DNA from: Pseudomonas saponiphila
GTDB taxonomy: Bacteria > Pseudomonadota > Gammaproteobacteria > Pseudomonadales > Pseudomonadaceae
DNA length: 64,000 bases
Assembly (NCBI RefSeq): GCF_900105185.1
Contig: NZ_FNTJ01000001.1
Coordinates: 1,661,501-1,725,500, forward strand
Direction: 5' to 3'
Made by a program: the position numbers and the translations under genes. This document shows, one piece after another, positions 8,329 through 17,028 of the stretch. The notes beneath the pieces were generated by a model. It searched no databases. It worked only from the letters and a program-made list of their open reading frames with translations, and was not told where the DNA came from. How positions within the stretch are numbered: the stretch's first letter is position 1; every line of letters begins with the position of its first letter.

Positions 8329-9114
8329 TCAGAAGTGATACTTGACCAACAGGCTGGCGGTGTCCTGGTTGGTCTCGAAGTTGCGTGAATCCTCGATGCC
8401 GTACTTGTTCTTCCAGTAGTCGTACTCGAAACCGACGTACAGCTGCTTGGCGCCCCAGTTCAGGGCCTTGCCCAGGTCATATTTGACCTGCGGGTTGAAG
8501 TGCAGGTTGGCGTGGTAGGTGCCCTTGGCGTTCTGGTCGTTGTCCACCACCCAGTCCATGTAACCGTCGATCAGGATGTCCGAGCGGCCCACGGGAATGG
8601 TGTACGACCAGACCGGAGTGATCTGCCAGACGTTGTCGCCCGGGCGGCTGCCTTCGGTGTGGCGCTGGTAGAAGTTCAGCTGGAAGTAGTCGAAGCCGGG
8701 CACTGCCAGGTCGAAACCGGGACCGATCAGGTAAGACTCGTTATCGCCCTCGCCGAACTCGTAGGTGAAGGCCAGCAGCACGTCCTTGATCGGTCCGAAC
8801 TCCAGCTTCTGATCGAAGATCTTGCCGAACGACAGGCGCGGGGTGAACTCGCCGTAGTAAGTGTCCGGGCCGACGTTGCCGTCTTCCTTGCCGTTGTAGA
8901 AGATCCGGTCGAGGAAGAAGAAGTTGTCGCCGTATTTCCAGGCGTCGGCATGTTCGAAGGTCACCGTCTGTTGAATCTGCGGGTTGACCTCGAAGTTCTT
9001 GCCGTACAAGTAAGTCAGGCTGTTGTTCTGCCACTGCAACAGGTCGCCAGCCACGGCCTGTCCCCCCACCAGCACACTGGCGGCCAACATCAGGCTCTTG
9101 CACATCGGTTTCAT
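8329..9114 (-). CDS. Tsx/OmpK-like nucleoside-specific outer membrane channel
   Basis: An outer-membrane beta-barrel of the nucleoside-specific channel family. The signal peptide is residues 1 to about 22 (MKPMCKSLMLAASVLVGGQAVA). The mature chain alternates aromatic and polar residues, with turns such as DGYMDWVVDND and a terminal strand ending LLVKYHF with the C-terminal Phe needed for barrel insertion. The length of 261 fits the family. It lies downstream of the purine permease and urate-degradation genes on the same strand, which supports a role in letting purines or nucleosides through the outer membrane. The 636-base gap before it suggests its own promoter. Substrate is inferred. Confidence 0.82.
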   Translation of the reverse strand: MKPMCKSLMLAASVLVGGQAVAGDLLQWQNNSLTYLYGKNFEVNPQIQQTVTFEHADAWKYGDNFFFLDRIFYNGKEDGNVGPDTYYGEFTPRLSFGKIFDQKLEFGPIKDVLLAFTYEFGEGDNESYLIGPGFDLAVPGFDYFQLNFYQRHTEGSRPGDNVWQITPVWSYTIPVGRSDILIDGYMDWVVDNDQNAKGTYHANLHFNPQVKYDLGKALNWGAKQLYVGFEYDYWKNKYGIEDSRNFETNQDTASLLVKYHF

Positions 9115-9750
9115 TCGGTTGCTCCCAAAGTAGGTAGTTCCACGTTTTTATGGCTCGGCGCTCTGGTGTGGCGCCTTTTTTCTTTGCTTTAAAAACCATC
9201 CGATCGGTCAGCTTTGTTGCTGATAGCAAGAGCTGAGCCAAGGCCGAAAAAAGCCAAAAAACTCCCGGTCGGCTGTAGCGATACAGTCGAACGAGAGTGT
9301 TTCGAGCATTGATTTCGTGCGCCTCGAGACCTGTCCGGGCCGGGATAAGTTGGCCTTCAGGTCAGGTTTTTCATCCGGGCTTTTTTTTAGACCGGATTTG
9401 CGCGGCCGCGGAGAATACTGGCTCCCACGGCAGGGCTCAAGTGCTCCGCAACAGCGCACTTGTAGCCACTTTGGGGCAGGCAGACCGCGCATCTCAGCGC
9501 GCTGTCCGTGCCAAGAGGCGAAGAAACCGCACGGACGAGCCGTCATCAGGGGCGCAGTGGGTGGCCACGGGATGTCGAGCGGCGGACATGAGTCGGGCCG
9601 GTGCAGGCTGCATGGCGGGCTCCCTGTTTATTCTTGTTTTCAAGGCGCGGCGTTGCTGGGCAGTGATCGGTGCAGGGCTGGCGAGCACTGCACTCATGCA
9701 TGAACGGTGAAGCACGGATCGGGGCGCCGGTTCGGCGCCCTGGTCAAGCC
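9115..9750. other. 636-base gap between the Tsx-like channel and the NCS2 permease, no gene seen
   Basis: Frames open here on both strands give Arg/Ser/Gly-rich translations without recognisable motifs or ribosome binding sites. The stretch next to 9115 should hold the promoter of the channel gene. A small dyad (GGCGC at 9157 and GCGCC at 9171) is followed by six T on the plus strand. A run of eight T lies near 9381 inside an ATCCGG/CCGGAT dyad. I see no tRNA, rRNA or IS sequence. A small RNA cannot be excluded. Confidence 0.5.
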
Positions 9751-11109
9751 TTAATGCTGGTGAGCCTGTTCAGCGCTGCTGATGGCACGCTCGGTGCCCC
9801 CGAGAATGTTGAACAGCAGGTTCAGCAACAGCGCGCTCAAGGTCGCCATGGCGATGCCGCTGTGGGTGATGGGGCTCATCCACAGTGGCAAGTGGGCAAA
9901 GAACTCTGGACGCACCACGGGAATCAGGCCCATGCCGATGCTCACTGCCACCAGCAGTTGATTGCGTCGGTCGCCAATATCGGCTTCCTGGAGGATCTTG
10001 ATCCCGGTGGCGGCCACCATGCCGAACATGGCGATGGCCGCCCCGCCCAGGACCGCCGGTGGAATCGAGGCCACCAGGAAGGCGGCCTTGGGCAGCAGGC
10101 TGAGAACGATCAGCAGAGCGCCGGCGACCATGGTCACCGAGCGGCAGCGCACCCCGGTCATCTGCACCAGGCCGATGTTCTGGGCGAACGAGGAATGGGT
10201 GAAGGTGTTGAGGAAACCGGCGAAGAACGAGGCGCCAGCATCGCACAGCAGGCCGCGGCGCAGCATGCGCGGGCTGACCTCCTGGCCGGTGATCTTGCCC
10301 AGGGCCAGGAACATCCCGGTGGATTCGACAAAGATGATCACCACCACCAGGCACATCGACAGGATGGGGGCCAGATGGAACTGCGGCATGCCGAAGTGCA
10401 GCGGGGTGACGACCTGCAGCCAGGGCGCCTGGGCCATGCCGCTAAGGTCGACCATGCCGATCATGCCGCACAGCACGTAGCCCAGGCCCATGCCGATCAG
10501 CACGGAAATGTTCACCCAGAAACCACGCATGAACCGATGGATCAGCAGGATGGTGCCCAGCACCAGCGCAGCGATGGTCAGGTAGATGGGTGAACCGAAT
10601 TGCGCGGTACTGCTGCCGCCGCCGGCCCAGTTCACCGCCACCGGAAACAGTGACAGGCCGATCGAGGTGATCACCGTGCCGGTGACCAGGGGCGGGAAGA
10701 AGCGCACCACCTTGGACATGAACGGCGCAATCAGCATGCCGAAGAAGCCCGCGGCAATGGTGGCACCAAAGATGCCCTGCATGCCGATGCCAGGCATGCC
10801 GGCCATGGCCACCATACTGCCTACGGCGGCGAAACTGGCGCCCATCATCACCGGCATGCGAATGCCCATGGGGCCGATGCCCATCGACTGGACGATGGTG
10901 GCGATTCCAGCCACCAGCAGATCGGCATTGATCAGGAAGGCGATTTCTTCACGACTCAGGCCGGCGGCCTGTCCGATGATCAGCGGTACCGCAATTGCAC
11001 CGCCATACATCAGCAGAACGTGTTGCAGCCCCACCAGGATCAGTTGCAGGAAAGGCAAGCGCACGATGGCGGGCGCAGCGGGGACGCACTGTTCGGATGA
11101 ATCGGACAT
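9751..11109 (-). CDS. NCS2-family nucleobase (xanthine/urate) permease
   Basis: A 452-residue inner-membrane proton symporter of the nucleobase-ascorbate transporter family, with about 14 hydrophobic segments. Family marks are GLQHVLLMYGGAIAVPL in TM1 (the QH motif, near residues 27-43), EST in TM8, and GKITGQEVSPR near residue 270. The group includes the XanQ, UacT and UraA carriers. Its place at the end of the puuE-uraD-allA-puuD run points to urate or xanthine uptake. The ATG has GAGGTG upstream. It is separated from puuD by 172 bases containing a REP pair, which may reduce co-transcription. Confidence 0.88.
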   Translation of the reverse strand: MSDSSEQCVPAAPAIVRLPFLQLILVGLQHVLLMYGGAIAVPLIIGQAAGLSREEIAFLINADLLVAGIATIVQSMGIGPMGIRMPVMMGASFAAVGSMVAMAGMPGIGMQGIFGATIAAGFFGMLIAPFMSKVVRFFPPLVTGTVITSIGLSLFPVAVNWAGGGSSTAQFGSPIYLTIAALVLGTILLIHRFMRGFWVNISVLIGMGLGYVLCGMIGMVDLSGMAQAPWLQVVTPLHFGMPQFHLAPILSMCLVVVIIFVESTGMFLALGKITGQEVSPRMLRRGLLCDAGASFFAGFLNTFTHSSFAQNIGLVQMTGVRCRSVTMVAGALLIVLSLLPKAAFLVASIPPAVLGGAAIAMFGMVAATGIKILQEADIGDRRNQLLVAVSIGMGLIPVVRPEFFAHLPLWMSPITHSGIAMATLSALLLNLLFNILGGTERAISSAEQAHQH

Positions 11110-11198
11110 GCAACACCTCGAATCTTTTTATTCTTGTGATTTAACCGCTGCGTCTTGGCGCGCAGCGGGTTTGCCGCGGACGAATCTTGGACGGCTGA

Positions 11199-11264
11199 CG
11201 GCAATCAAGCCCGCCCCTACAGATGAATCCGGTTCTGTAGGAGCGAGCTTGCTCGCGAAGCAGC
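11199..11264. repeat. REP pair between puuD and the NCS2 permease
   Basis: Two REP-like arms in opposite orientation: a degenerate arm with AAGCCCGCCCCTACAG near 11205-11222, and a good arm CTGTAGGAGCGAGCTTGCTC near 11236-11255 ending CGCGAAG. This is the usual layout of Pseudomonas REP doublets. Confidence 0.65.
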
Positions 11265-11281
11265 CTGGGTACAGGCGCTGA

Positions 11282-12604
11282 TCAGTGGGTCTGGGCCCCC
11301 TGGGCAATCCAGGCACCGATCAGTTCACGTTCCTGCTGGGTCATCTGGGTGATGTTGCCCAGCGGCATGATCTGGCTGGTCACGGCCTGGGCCTGGATGC
11401 GCGCGGCTTGCAGGCGGATCTGTTCCGGTGTGTCGAACATCACCCCGGCCGGCGCGGCGCTGAACAGCGGGCTGGTGGGCTTGGCCGAGTGGCAGACTGC
11501 GCAACGCTCCTGAATCACGCTGTGCACCTTGTCAAAGGCCGGGCCGGTGTTCGAAGCCTGGGCCGGGGCGCTGGTCGCGGCGGGCGCCGCTGGCGTGGAG
11601 GCTGGCTGAGCGTCGGTCGTGGTTGCCGGTTTGCCGCCCAGGGCGGTTTCCGGCAATGGCTGGAACTGGGTCTGGGCAGGGGCCTTGGCCACGTCCGCAG
11701 CACTGGGCGCTGGCGTCGGACCGGTCACATAAGCCAGGCAGATCATGCCCAGCGCCGCCACGGGCAGGGTCCAGGCGAACTTGTGGCTGTCATGACGGGT
11801 GTTGAAGTAGTGACGCACCAGCACTGCCAGGACCGCGATCCCGGCCAGGATCAACCAGTTGTACTGGCTACCGTAGGTACTCGGGAAGTGGTTGCTGATC
11901 ATGATGAACAGCACGGGCAGGGTGAAGTAGTTGTTGTGACGCGAACGCAACAGGCCCTTGGCCGGCAGGGTCGGGTCCGGGGTGCGGTTCTCCGCGATCG
12001 CCGCCACCAGCGCGCGCTGGGCCGGCATGATGATGCGGAATACGTTGCCCACCATGATGGTGCCGATGATGGCGCCCACATGCAGGTACGCGCCCCGGCC
12101 GCTGAACACCTTGCTGAAGCCGTAGGCGGCGCCGATCAGCAGGAGGAACAGGATGAAGCCGAGCAGGGCGGGTTTCTTGCCCAGTGGCGAGTCGCAGAGG
12201 AAGTCGTAGACGAACCAGCCGGCAATCAGCGCACCGATACCGATGGCCACGCCTTCAGGGCCGCTCAGGCCGCTGCCGGGAGCCACCAGGTAGAGCATCG
12301 GGTTGTAGTAGAACACCAGGCACAGCAGGGCGATCCCCGACATCCAGGTGAAGTAGGCTTCCCACTTGAACCAGTGCAGGTTCTCCGGCATCGAGGGAGG
12401 GGCCAGCTTGTATTTTTCCAGGTGATAGATACCGCCACCGTGAATCGCCCAGAGGTCGCCGGACAGGCCGTCCTTGGGGTTGACGCGATTGAGGTTGTTC
12501 TCCAGCCAGACGAAGTAGAACGATGCGCCGATCCAGGCCACACCAGTGATCATATGTACCCAACGCACGCTCAGGTTGAGCCATTCCAACAGATGTGCTT
12601 CCAC
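11282..12604 (-). CDS. puuD: Urate hydroxylase PuuD (membrane urate oxidase with cytochrome c domain)
   Basis: Oxidises urate to 5-hydroxyisourate in the inner membrane, passing electrons to the respiratory chain instead of oxygen. Residues 1-290 hold about eight membrane helices with conserved His (WVHMITG near 15-21, HGGGIYH near 55-61, HVGAIIG near 175-181). An Ala/Pro/Thr-rich linker runs from about 293 to 353. A C-terminal cytochrome c domain follows with heme motif CAVCH at 368-372. The length of 440 fits PuuD. The start is GTG at 12604 with GAGG 8 bases upstream. It lies 51 bases after allA in the urate-degradation run. Confidence 0.93.
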   Translation of the reverse strand: MEAHLLEWLNLSVRWVHMITGVAWIGASFYFVWLENNLNRVNPKDGLSGDLWAIHGGGIYHLEKYKLAPPSMPENLHWFKWEAYFTWMSGIALLCLVFYYNPMLYLVAPGSGLSGPEGVAIGIGALIAGWFVYDFLCDSPLGKKPALLGFILFLLLIGAAYGFSKVFSGRGAYLHVGAIIGTIMVGNVFRIIMPAQRALVAAIAENRTPDPTLPAKGLLRSRHNNYFTLPVLFIMISNHFPSTYGSQYNWLILAGIAVLAVLVRHYFNTRHDSHKFAWTLPVAALGMICLAYVTGPTPAPSAADVAKAPAQTQFQPLPETALGGKPATTTDAQPASTPAAPAATSAPAQASNTGPAFDKVHSVIQERCAVCHSAKPTSPLFSAAPAGVMFDTPEQIRLQAARIQAQAVTSQIMPLGNITQMTQQERELIGAWIAQGAQTH

Positions 12605-12655
12605 AGTCTTTACCTCTTGCCTGTCACCCTTGTTGTCGAGTGATCAAGCCTTCTC

Positions 12656-13159
12656 TTATTGGTGGGGGGCGAGGATCAAACGCTCATCCTCTTTGAAGAA
12701 ATGCTCATCGCAGTTATTGCCTTTGCCACTGCGATCAACCACCAGGAAGTCATCCCGCTTTTCGATCGTCAGCACCGGGTGGTGCCAGACGCCGCGATGG
12801 TAATTGATGCCCTGCCTGCCATTGCTGACGAAGGCGCGGACCAAGCCCGATACAGGTTCATCGCCAAGTGGCGCGACCACGATCAGAAAGGGGTTGCCGA
12901 GCAGCGGGATGAAAGCCTGGCTGCCCAGCGGATGGCGTTCCAGCATGCGAATGGTCAAGGGCATTTCCAGCGCGTCGGCGCGGAAGATGCTGATGATCGC
13001 TTCGTCCTCCGGCTGGGCGGTTTCAACCGTTGCCAGGCGGTGGAAGCGCATGGTCGAACCATTGTTGATCATGAAGTGGTCGCTGCCTTCAGTCTCGATG
13101 ACGTCACCGAAGGGGGCGAAGGCTTCTTTGCTCAGGGGTTCAATCACTAATGTGCGCAT
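12656..13159 (-). CDS. allA: Ureidoglycolate lyase AllA
   Basis: Releases urea and glyoxylate from ureidoglycolate, the last step of allantoin breakdown. The cupin-like fold shows the family blocks MRTLVIEPLSKEAFAPFGDV at the N-terminus, FHRLATVE near residue 39, and the metal-site-like YHRGVWHHP near residues 119-127. The length of 167 is typical. It sits between uraD and puuD in the purine operon. Its expected substrate supplier, allantoicase, is not found between it and uraD or anywhere else in the window. Confidence 0.93.
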   Translation of the reverse strand: MRTLVIEPLSKEAFAPFGDVIETEGSDHFMINNGSTMRFHRLATVETAQPEDEAIISIFRADALEMPLTIRMLERHPLGSQAFIPLLGNPFLIVVAPLGDEPVSGLVRAFVSNGRQGINYHRGVWHHPVLTIEKRDDFLVVDRSGKGNNCDEHFFKEDERLILAPHQ

Positions 13160-13266
13160 GCTGTTCTTCTTATGTTCTCTGATGAGGGTGTCGGTTCATC
13201 ATCCACTGGCGCCGCCGGCTTGCCGGCGACGGCGGCCTCAAGCGGAGCGGGGATGCTGAGCTGCCG
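13160..13266. other. REP-like scar between uraD and allA where allantoicase would be expected
   Basis: This 107-base gap contains GCCGCCGGCTTGCCGGCG followed by GACGGCGGCC, a nested palindrome like a decayed REP. In the P. aeruginosa gene order as I recall it, the allantoicase gene lies between uraD and allA. Nothing here could encode even a fragment of it. Confidence 0.5.
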
Positions 13267-13782
13267 CTACAGGGTCTGTAAGCGGAACAAGGCGATCTTG
13301 TTGATCTCGGCCAGCGCGCATTTGAATTCGGTATCCACGGCGTTGTGGATGCGGGTTTCGAACGCGGCGAGGATCTGGTGCCGGTTGCTGCCCTTCACCG
13401 CCATGATGAAGGGAAACTTGAACTTGGCCTTGTAGGCATCGTTCAACTCGGTGAAACGCTGGAACTCTTCGGCCGTGCATTGGTGAATGCCGGCACCGGC
13501 CTGCTCGTGGGTGCTGGCTTCGGTCAACTGGCCCTGGACGGCGGCTTTGCCGGCCAGGTCCGGGTGAGCGTTGATCAGTGCCAGTTGGGTGGCGTGATCG
13601 GCGCTCAGGAGGATATCGCTCATGCGCTGGTGCAGGCCTTCGATCTGGTCGACGGAGGCGTCGAGGCCCAGGTCGTAGGCTTTTTCAGCCACCCACGGCG
13701 AATGCTCGTAGATGTCGGCGAAGGCCTTGACGAAGTCTTCGCGGCTCAGGCTCGAGGGCTTGAGGCTGTGGAAGGCGGTCAT
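13267..13782 (-). CDS. uraD: 2-oxo-4-hydroxy-4-carboxy-5-ureidoimidazoline (OHCU) decarboxylase UraD
   Basis: Converts OHCU to S-allantoin. The family signature AHPDLAGK is at residues 72-79 with catalytic H73, and FPFIMAVKGSNR follows near residues 123-134. The length of 171 residues is normal for the stand-alone enzyme. Its ATG overlaps the puuE stop by four bases (ATGA), so the two genes are translationally coupled. It is downstream of puuE and upstream of the allA gap. Confidence 0.95.
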   Translation of the reverse strand: MTAFHSLKPSSLSREDFVKAFADIYEHSPWVAEKAYDLGLDASVDQIEGLHQRMSDILLSADHATQLALINAHPDLAGKAAVQGQLTEASTHEQAGAGIHQCTAEEFQRFTELNDAYKAKFKFPFIMAVKGSNRHQILAAFETRIHNAVDTEFKCALAEINKIALFRLQTL

Positions 13783-14705
13783 TTCGTCGCTCCCTGGTAA
13801 GGATGGGTTTGTTGCCAGTGGCGGGCGATGTCGACGCGGCGAGTGAACCAGACCTGTTCATGGCCTTTGACGTACTCGATGAAGCGCTTGAGCGAAGCCA
13901 GGCGTGCAGGGCGGCCGATCAGGCGGCAGTGCAGGCCGATGGAAAGCATCTTCGGCGCTTCGGCACCTTCGGCGTAGAGCACGTCGAAAGCGTCCTTGAG
14001 GTAGTGGAAGAAGTCGTCGCCCTTGTTGAAGCCTTGCACCTGAGTGAAACGCATGTCGTTGGTGTCCAGGGTGTAAGGGATCACCAGGTGCGGCTTGCCG
14101 GTGGGGTTGTTGGGTTCCCAGTAGGGCAGGTCGTCGTCGTAGGTATCGCAATCGTAGAGGAAACCGCCTTCCTCCATCACCAGGCGCCGGGTGTTCGGGC
14201 CGGTGCGGCCGGTGTACCAGCCCAGAGGGCGTTCGCCGGTGATCTCGGTGAGGATGCGGATGGCTTCGAGCATGTGCTCGCGTTCCTGGGCCTCGTCCAT
14301 GTACTGGTAGTCGATCCAGCGGTAGCCGTGGCTGCAGATCTCGTGACCGGCTTCGACCATGGCGCGGATCACGTCCGGGTGGCGCTGGGCGGCCATGGCC
14401 ACGGCGAAGATGGTCAGCGGAATGTCGAATTCCTTGAACAGCTTGAGAATCCGCCAGACACCGGCGCGGCTGCCGTACTCGTAAAGCGATTCCATGCTCA
14501 TGTTGCGCTCGCCTTGCAGCGGCTGCGCCGAAACCATTTCCGAAAGAAAGGCTTCCGATTCCTTGTCGCCATGAAGGATGTTGCGCTCGCCGCCTTCTTC
14601 ATAATTGAGCACGAAGGACAGGGCGATTCGGGCATTGCCCGGCCAGTGAGGATGAGGAGGGGTGGAGCCGTAACCGATCAGGTCGCGAGGGTAGTCAGCG
14701 CTCAC
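13779..14705 (-). CDS. puuE: Allantoinase PuuE (polysaccharide-deacetylase-like)
   Basis: Hydrolyses allantoin to allantoate without the classical amidohydrolase fold. The 308 residues belong to the polysaccharide-deacetylase superfamily in the PuuE branch. The N-terminus reads DLIGYGSTPPHPHWP, EEGGERN lies near residue 35, SHGYRWIDYQYM near 124-135, and TGRTGPNTRRL near 164-174. It is the first gene of the minus-strand purine run and overlaps uraD by four bases. A promoter-like pair (TTACAA at 14815-14820, TATACA at 14793-14798, 16-base spacer) lies about 90 bases upstream and overlaps a TTGTATACAA palindrome. Confidence 0.94.
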   Translation of the reverse strand: MSADYPRDLIGYGSTPPHPHWPGNARIALSFVLNYEEGGERNILHGDKESEAFLSEMVSAQPLQGERNMSMESLYEYGSRAGVWRILKLFKEFDIPLTIFAVAMAAQRHPDVIRAMVEAGHEICSHGYRWIDYQYMDEAQEREHMLEAIRILTEITGERPLGWYTGRTGPNTRRLVMEEGGFLYDCDTYDDDLPYWEPNNPTGKPHLVIPYTLDTNDMRFTQVQGFNKGDDFFHYLKDAFDVLYAEGAEAPKMLSIGLHCRLIGRPARLASLKRFIEYVKGHEQVWFTRRVDIARHWQQTHPYQGATK

Positions 14706-14791
14706 TGCAGTCTTCCTTCTTGTTCGTGATAACGGTGGCGTGGCGGAACCTGAAGCCGGGAAGCCAGGTGGGCGTCACTGCGATGGGGCGA

Positions 14792-14801
14792 TTGTATACA
14801 A
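14792..14801. promoter_or_regulatory. Palindromic operator TTGTATACAA upstream of puuE
   Basis: A perfect 10-base palindrome covers the presumed -10 box (TATACA on the minus strand) of the puuE promoter, a position typical of a repressor site. The same core recurs before uraH and before the AzgA-like permease. The TGTA-TACA half-sites resemble operators of GntR-family (FCD) regulators. No such regulator is in the window. Confidence 0.6.
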
Positions 14802-14985
14802 ATTTATATTCGGTTTGTAAGCCCGTTTTTTTGCATTTTTCCCCTTTTATCGCGAGGAGTCCTGCTTGCAAGAAACTTGCCCGGTTGGTCAGCTTATGCC
14901 TGGAAAGTCGCCTGCCGCTGAGGTTTGGAGGGCGATTCGCAGGTTGTCGGGGATGGCACCGGTTGTGGGTAAATTTGTGATTATT

Positions 14986-14997
14986 ATTGTGTACAAT
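14986..14997. promoter_or_regulatory. Palindromic operator ATTGTGTACAAT upstream of uraH
   Basis: A near-perfect palindrome with the same TTGTRTACAA core as the puuE and permease sites. It lies 132 bases before the uraH start in the divergent puuE-uraH region. TACAAT within it could serve as a -10 element on the plus strand. Confidence 0.55.
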
Positions 14998-15128
14998 TTT
15001 TTTGAAAAATGTCTTAATCGGAACCTCTCCGCAGCCTTTCCACTGCTGAAACGCCGCGGTCCCCTTTCAATCACTGACTCCGGGAGGCGCGAGGCCTGTT
15101 CACTCAATGGCGCAGGCACGCAGAATCA

Positions 15129-15482
15129 ATGGGACGTTTGACTACACATGTTTTGGATGCCGCACATGGCTGCCCCGGCAGCGCTATCAAGGTCGAGCTG
15201 TATCGGGTTGAAGGGACGCAGCTGGAACTGGTCGCCAGCACCCTGACCAACAGCGATGGCCGCTGCGACAGTCCCTTGCTGCAGGGACAAGACTACCGCT
15301 CCGGGGTCTACCAGCTGCAGTTCCATGCCGGTGACTACTACCGCGCCCGAGGCGTGCAACTGCCGCAGCCGGCCTTTCTGGATGTAGTGGTGCTGCGTTT
15401 TGGCATCAGTGCCGAGCAGGAGCATTACCACGTGCCGTTGTTGATCTCGCCCTACAGCTATTCGACCTACAGAGGAAGCTAG
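15129..15482 (+). CDS. uraH: 5-Hydroxyisourate hydrolase UraH (transthyretin-like)
   Basis: Hydrolyses 5-hydroxyisourate, the product of PuuD, to OHCU. The 117-residue chain has the two family signatures: GRLTTHVLDAAHG at the start and the C-terminal YRGS tetrapeptide that lines the active site. It contains no signal peptide, so it is cytosolic. It is transcribed away from puuE, with a 423-base shared regulatory region holding two copies of the TTGTRTACAA site. An intrinsic terminator follows 45 bases past the stop. Confidence 0.95.
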   Translation: MGRLTTHVLDAAHGCPGSAIKVELYRVEGTQLELVASTLTNSDGRCDSPLLQGQDYRSGVYQLQFHAGDYYRARGVQLPQPAFLDVVVLRFGISAEQEHYHVPLLISPYSYSTYRGS

Positions 15483-15527
15483 GACTTACCCCCAAGAATC
15501 CTGCGCAAATAGCTTCTTTTGGTCCTT

Positions 15528-15554
15528 GCCCGCTCACACTGCGGGCTTTTTTTT
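15528..15554 (+). terminator. Intrinsic terminator after uraH
   Basis: GCCCGC and GCGGGC arms with a 7-base loop are followed by eight T on the plus strand, 45 bases past the uraH stop. Confidence 0.9.
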
Positions 15555-15632
15555 GTCCGGCATGCAGCCTTGATCGGTGTGGGAGCCAGTTTAAGCGAGA
15601 GTGGACCCTGGGCCGCTCAGAGTTGCGCAACG

Positions 15633-15659
15633 AAAAAGCCCCATCCAACGGGATGGGGC
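15633..15659 (-). terminator. Intrinsic terminator after the AzgA-like permease
   Basis: On the minus strand GCCCCATCC and GGATGGGGC arms flank a 4-base loop and are followed by TTTTT. It lies about 20 bases past the permease stop. Together with the uraH terminator it closes two convergent units. Confidence 0.92.
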
Positions 15660-15678
15660 CTGTTTGAAGCAGGCAGGC

Positions 15679-17028
15679 CTAGAGGAAGACGAACTTGGCA
15701 ATGAAGATCGCGCACAAGACATACAGGCTGATGGATATTTCCTTGTGCTTGCCGGTGCCGGCCTTGAGCACCACATAGGTGATGAAGCCCAGGGCAATGC
15801 CGTCGGCAACCGAGAAGGTCAGCGGCATCATGATCGCCGTGACGATCGCCGGAATGCTGTCGGTGGCCTCGTCCCAGTTGATATGGGCCATGCCGCCCAT
15901 CATCAGCATCGCCACATAGATGAGGGCGCCGGCTGTGGCGTAGGCGGGGATCATGCCCGCCAGCGGCGCGAAGAACATGGCGGCGATAAACAGCACGCCA
16001 ACGGTAACCGCCGTCAGCCCGGTGCGCCCGCCGGCCGCCACCCCGGCGGCACTTTCCACGTAGCTGGTCACTGGCGGTACGCCGACCACGGCACCGAAGA
16101 CGCTGGAGGCGCTATCTGCCTTGAGGGCTCGGGAAAGGTTCTCGATCTTGCCGTCCGGGTTGACCAGGCCGGCGCGCTGCGCCACGCCCATCAGGGTGCC
16201 GGCGGTGTCGAACATGTGCACGAACAGAAAGGCCAGGACCACGCTGATCATGCTGACGTTGAACACCCCGGCGATATCCATGGCCATCCAGGTGGGCGCC
16301 AGGCTCGGTGGGGTGGAGAGGATACCCTTGTAGTGCACCAGGTCCATGCCCCAGCCGGCCAGGGTCACCGCGATGATGCTGATCAGGATGGCGCCAAACA
16401 CCCGGTGGTAGCTGAGCACCGCGATCATCAGAAAGCAGATCGCCGCCAGCAGCGGGCCGGGCTCGCGCAGGGAACCGAGCTTGATCAGGGTCGCCGGACT
16501 ATCAACGATGATGCCGGCGGTTTTCAGGCCGATCAGGCCGAGAAACAGACCGACCCCGGCGCCCATCGCATAGCGCAGGCTCACCGGAATGCTGTTGAGC
16601 AGCCATTCGCGGACCCTGGACAGGGTCAGGATCATGAACAGCACGCCGGAAATGAACACGGCTCCGAGAGCCGTTTCCCAGTGGTAGCCCATGGTGCCGA
16701 CCACGGTGTAGGTGAAAAAGGCATTCAGCCCCATGCCCGGGGCCAGGCCCACCGGCCAGTTGGCGTACAGCCCCATCAGCAGGCAGCCCAGGGCTGCGGC
16801 GATGCAGGTGGCGACGAAGGCGGCGCCATGATCGATACCGGCGTCGGCCATGATGTTGGGGTTGACGAAGATGATGTAAGCCATGGTGATGAAGGTTGTC
16901 AGACCGGCAATCAGCTCGGTCTTCACCGTGGTGCCATGCAACCTGAGTTTGAAGATGCGTTCCAGCCAGCCGCTGTTCAGCGAGGGCGAGAGGTCCAGCG
17001 GAGAGGCTTCGGATTTGCGGCTTTCCAC
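15679..17028 (-). CDS. AzgA-like purine (adenine/guanine/hypoxanthine) permease
   Basis: A 449-residue inner-membrane symporter of the AzgA branch of the nucleobase carriers, with 13-14 hydrophobic segments. Marks include the LIAGLTTFITMAYIIFVNP segment in TM1 (about residues 39-57), GLAPGMGLNAFF in TM3 (near 93-104), DTAGTL near residue 265, and SYVESAAGV near 318. It is convergent to uraH. A TTTGTATACAAA palindrome about 137 bases upstream of its start links it to the same control as the urate genes. The natural substrate among adenine, guanine and hypoxanthine cannot be told. Confidence 0.9.
   Translation of the reverse strand: MESRKSEASPLDLSPSLNSGWLERIFKLRLHGTTVKTELIAGLTTFITMAYIIFVNPNIMADAGIDHGAAFVATCIAAALGCLLMGLYANWPVGLAPGMGLNAFFTYTVVGTMGYHWETALGAVFISGVLFMILTLSRVREWLLNSIPVSLRYAMGAGVGLFLGLIGLKTAGIIVDSPATLIKLGSLREPGPLLAAICFLMIAVLSYHRVFGAILISIIAVTLAGWGMDLVHYKGILSTPPSLAPTWMAMDIAGVFNVSMISVVLAFLFVHMFDTAGTLMGVAQRAGLVNPDGKIENLSRALKADSASSVFGAVVGVPPVTSYVESAAGVAAGGRTGLTAVTVGVLFIAAMFFAPLAGMIPAYATAGALIYVAMLMMGGMAHINWDEATDSIPAIVTAIMMPLTFSVADGIALGFITYVVLKAGTGKHKEISISLYVLCAIFIAKFVFL

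Noticed and set aside
9157..9181. Terminator-like dyad with six T on the plus strand
   Set aside because: It lies in the 5' leader of the minus-strand Tsx-like gene with no plus-strand gene just upstream. The stem is only 5 bases with a 9-base loop.
9297..9710. A 137-codon plus-strand frame in the gap between the Tsx-like gene and the NCS2 permease
   Set aside because: Composition is Arg/Ala/Ser-rich with no motif and no ribosome binding site.
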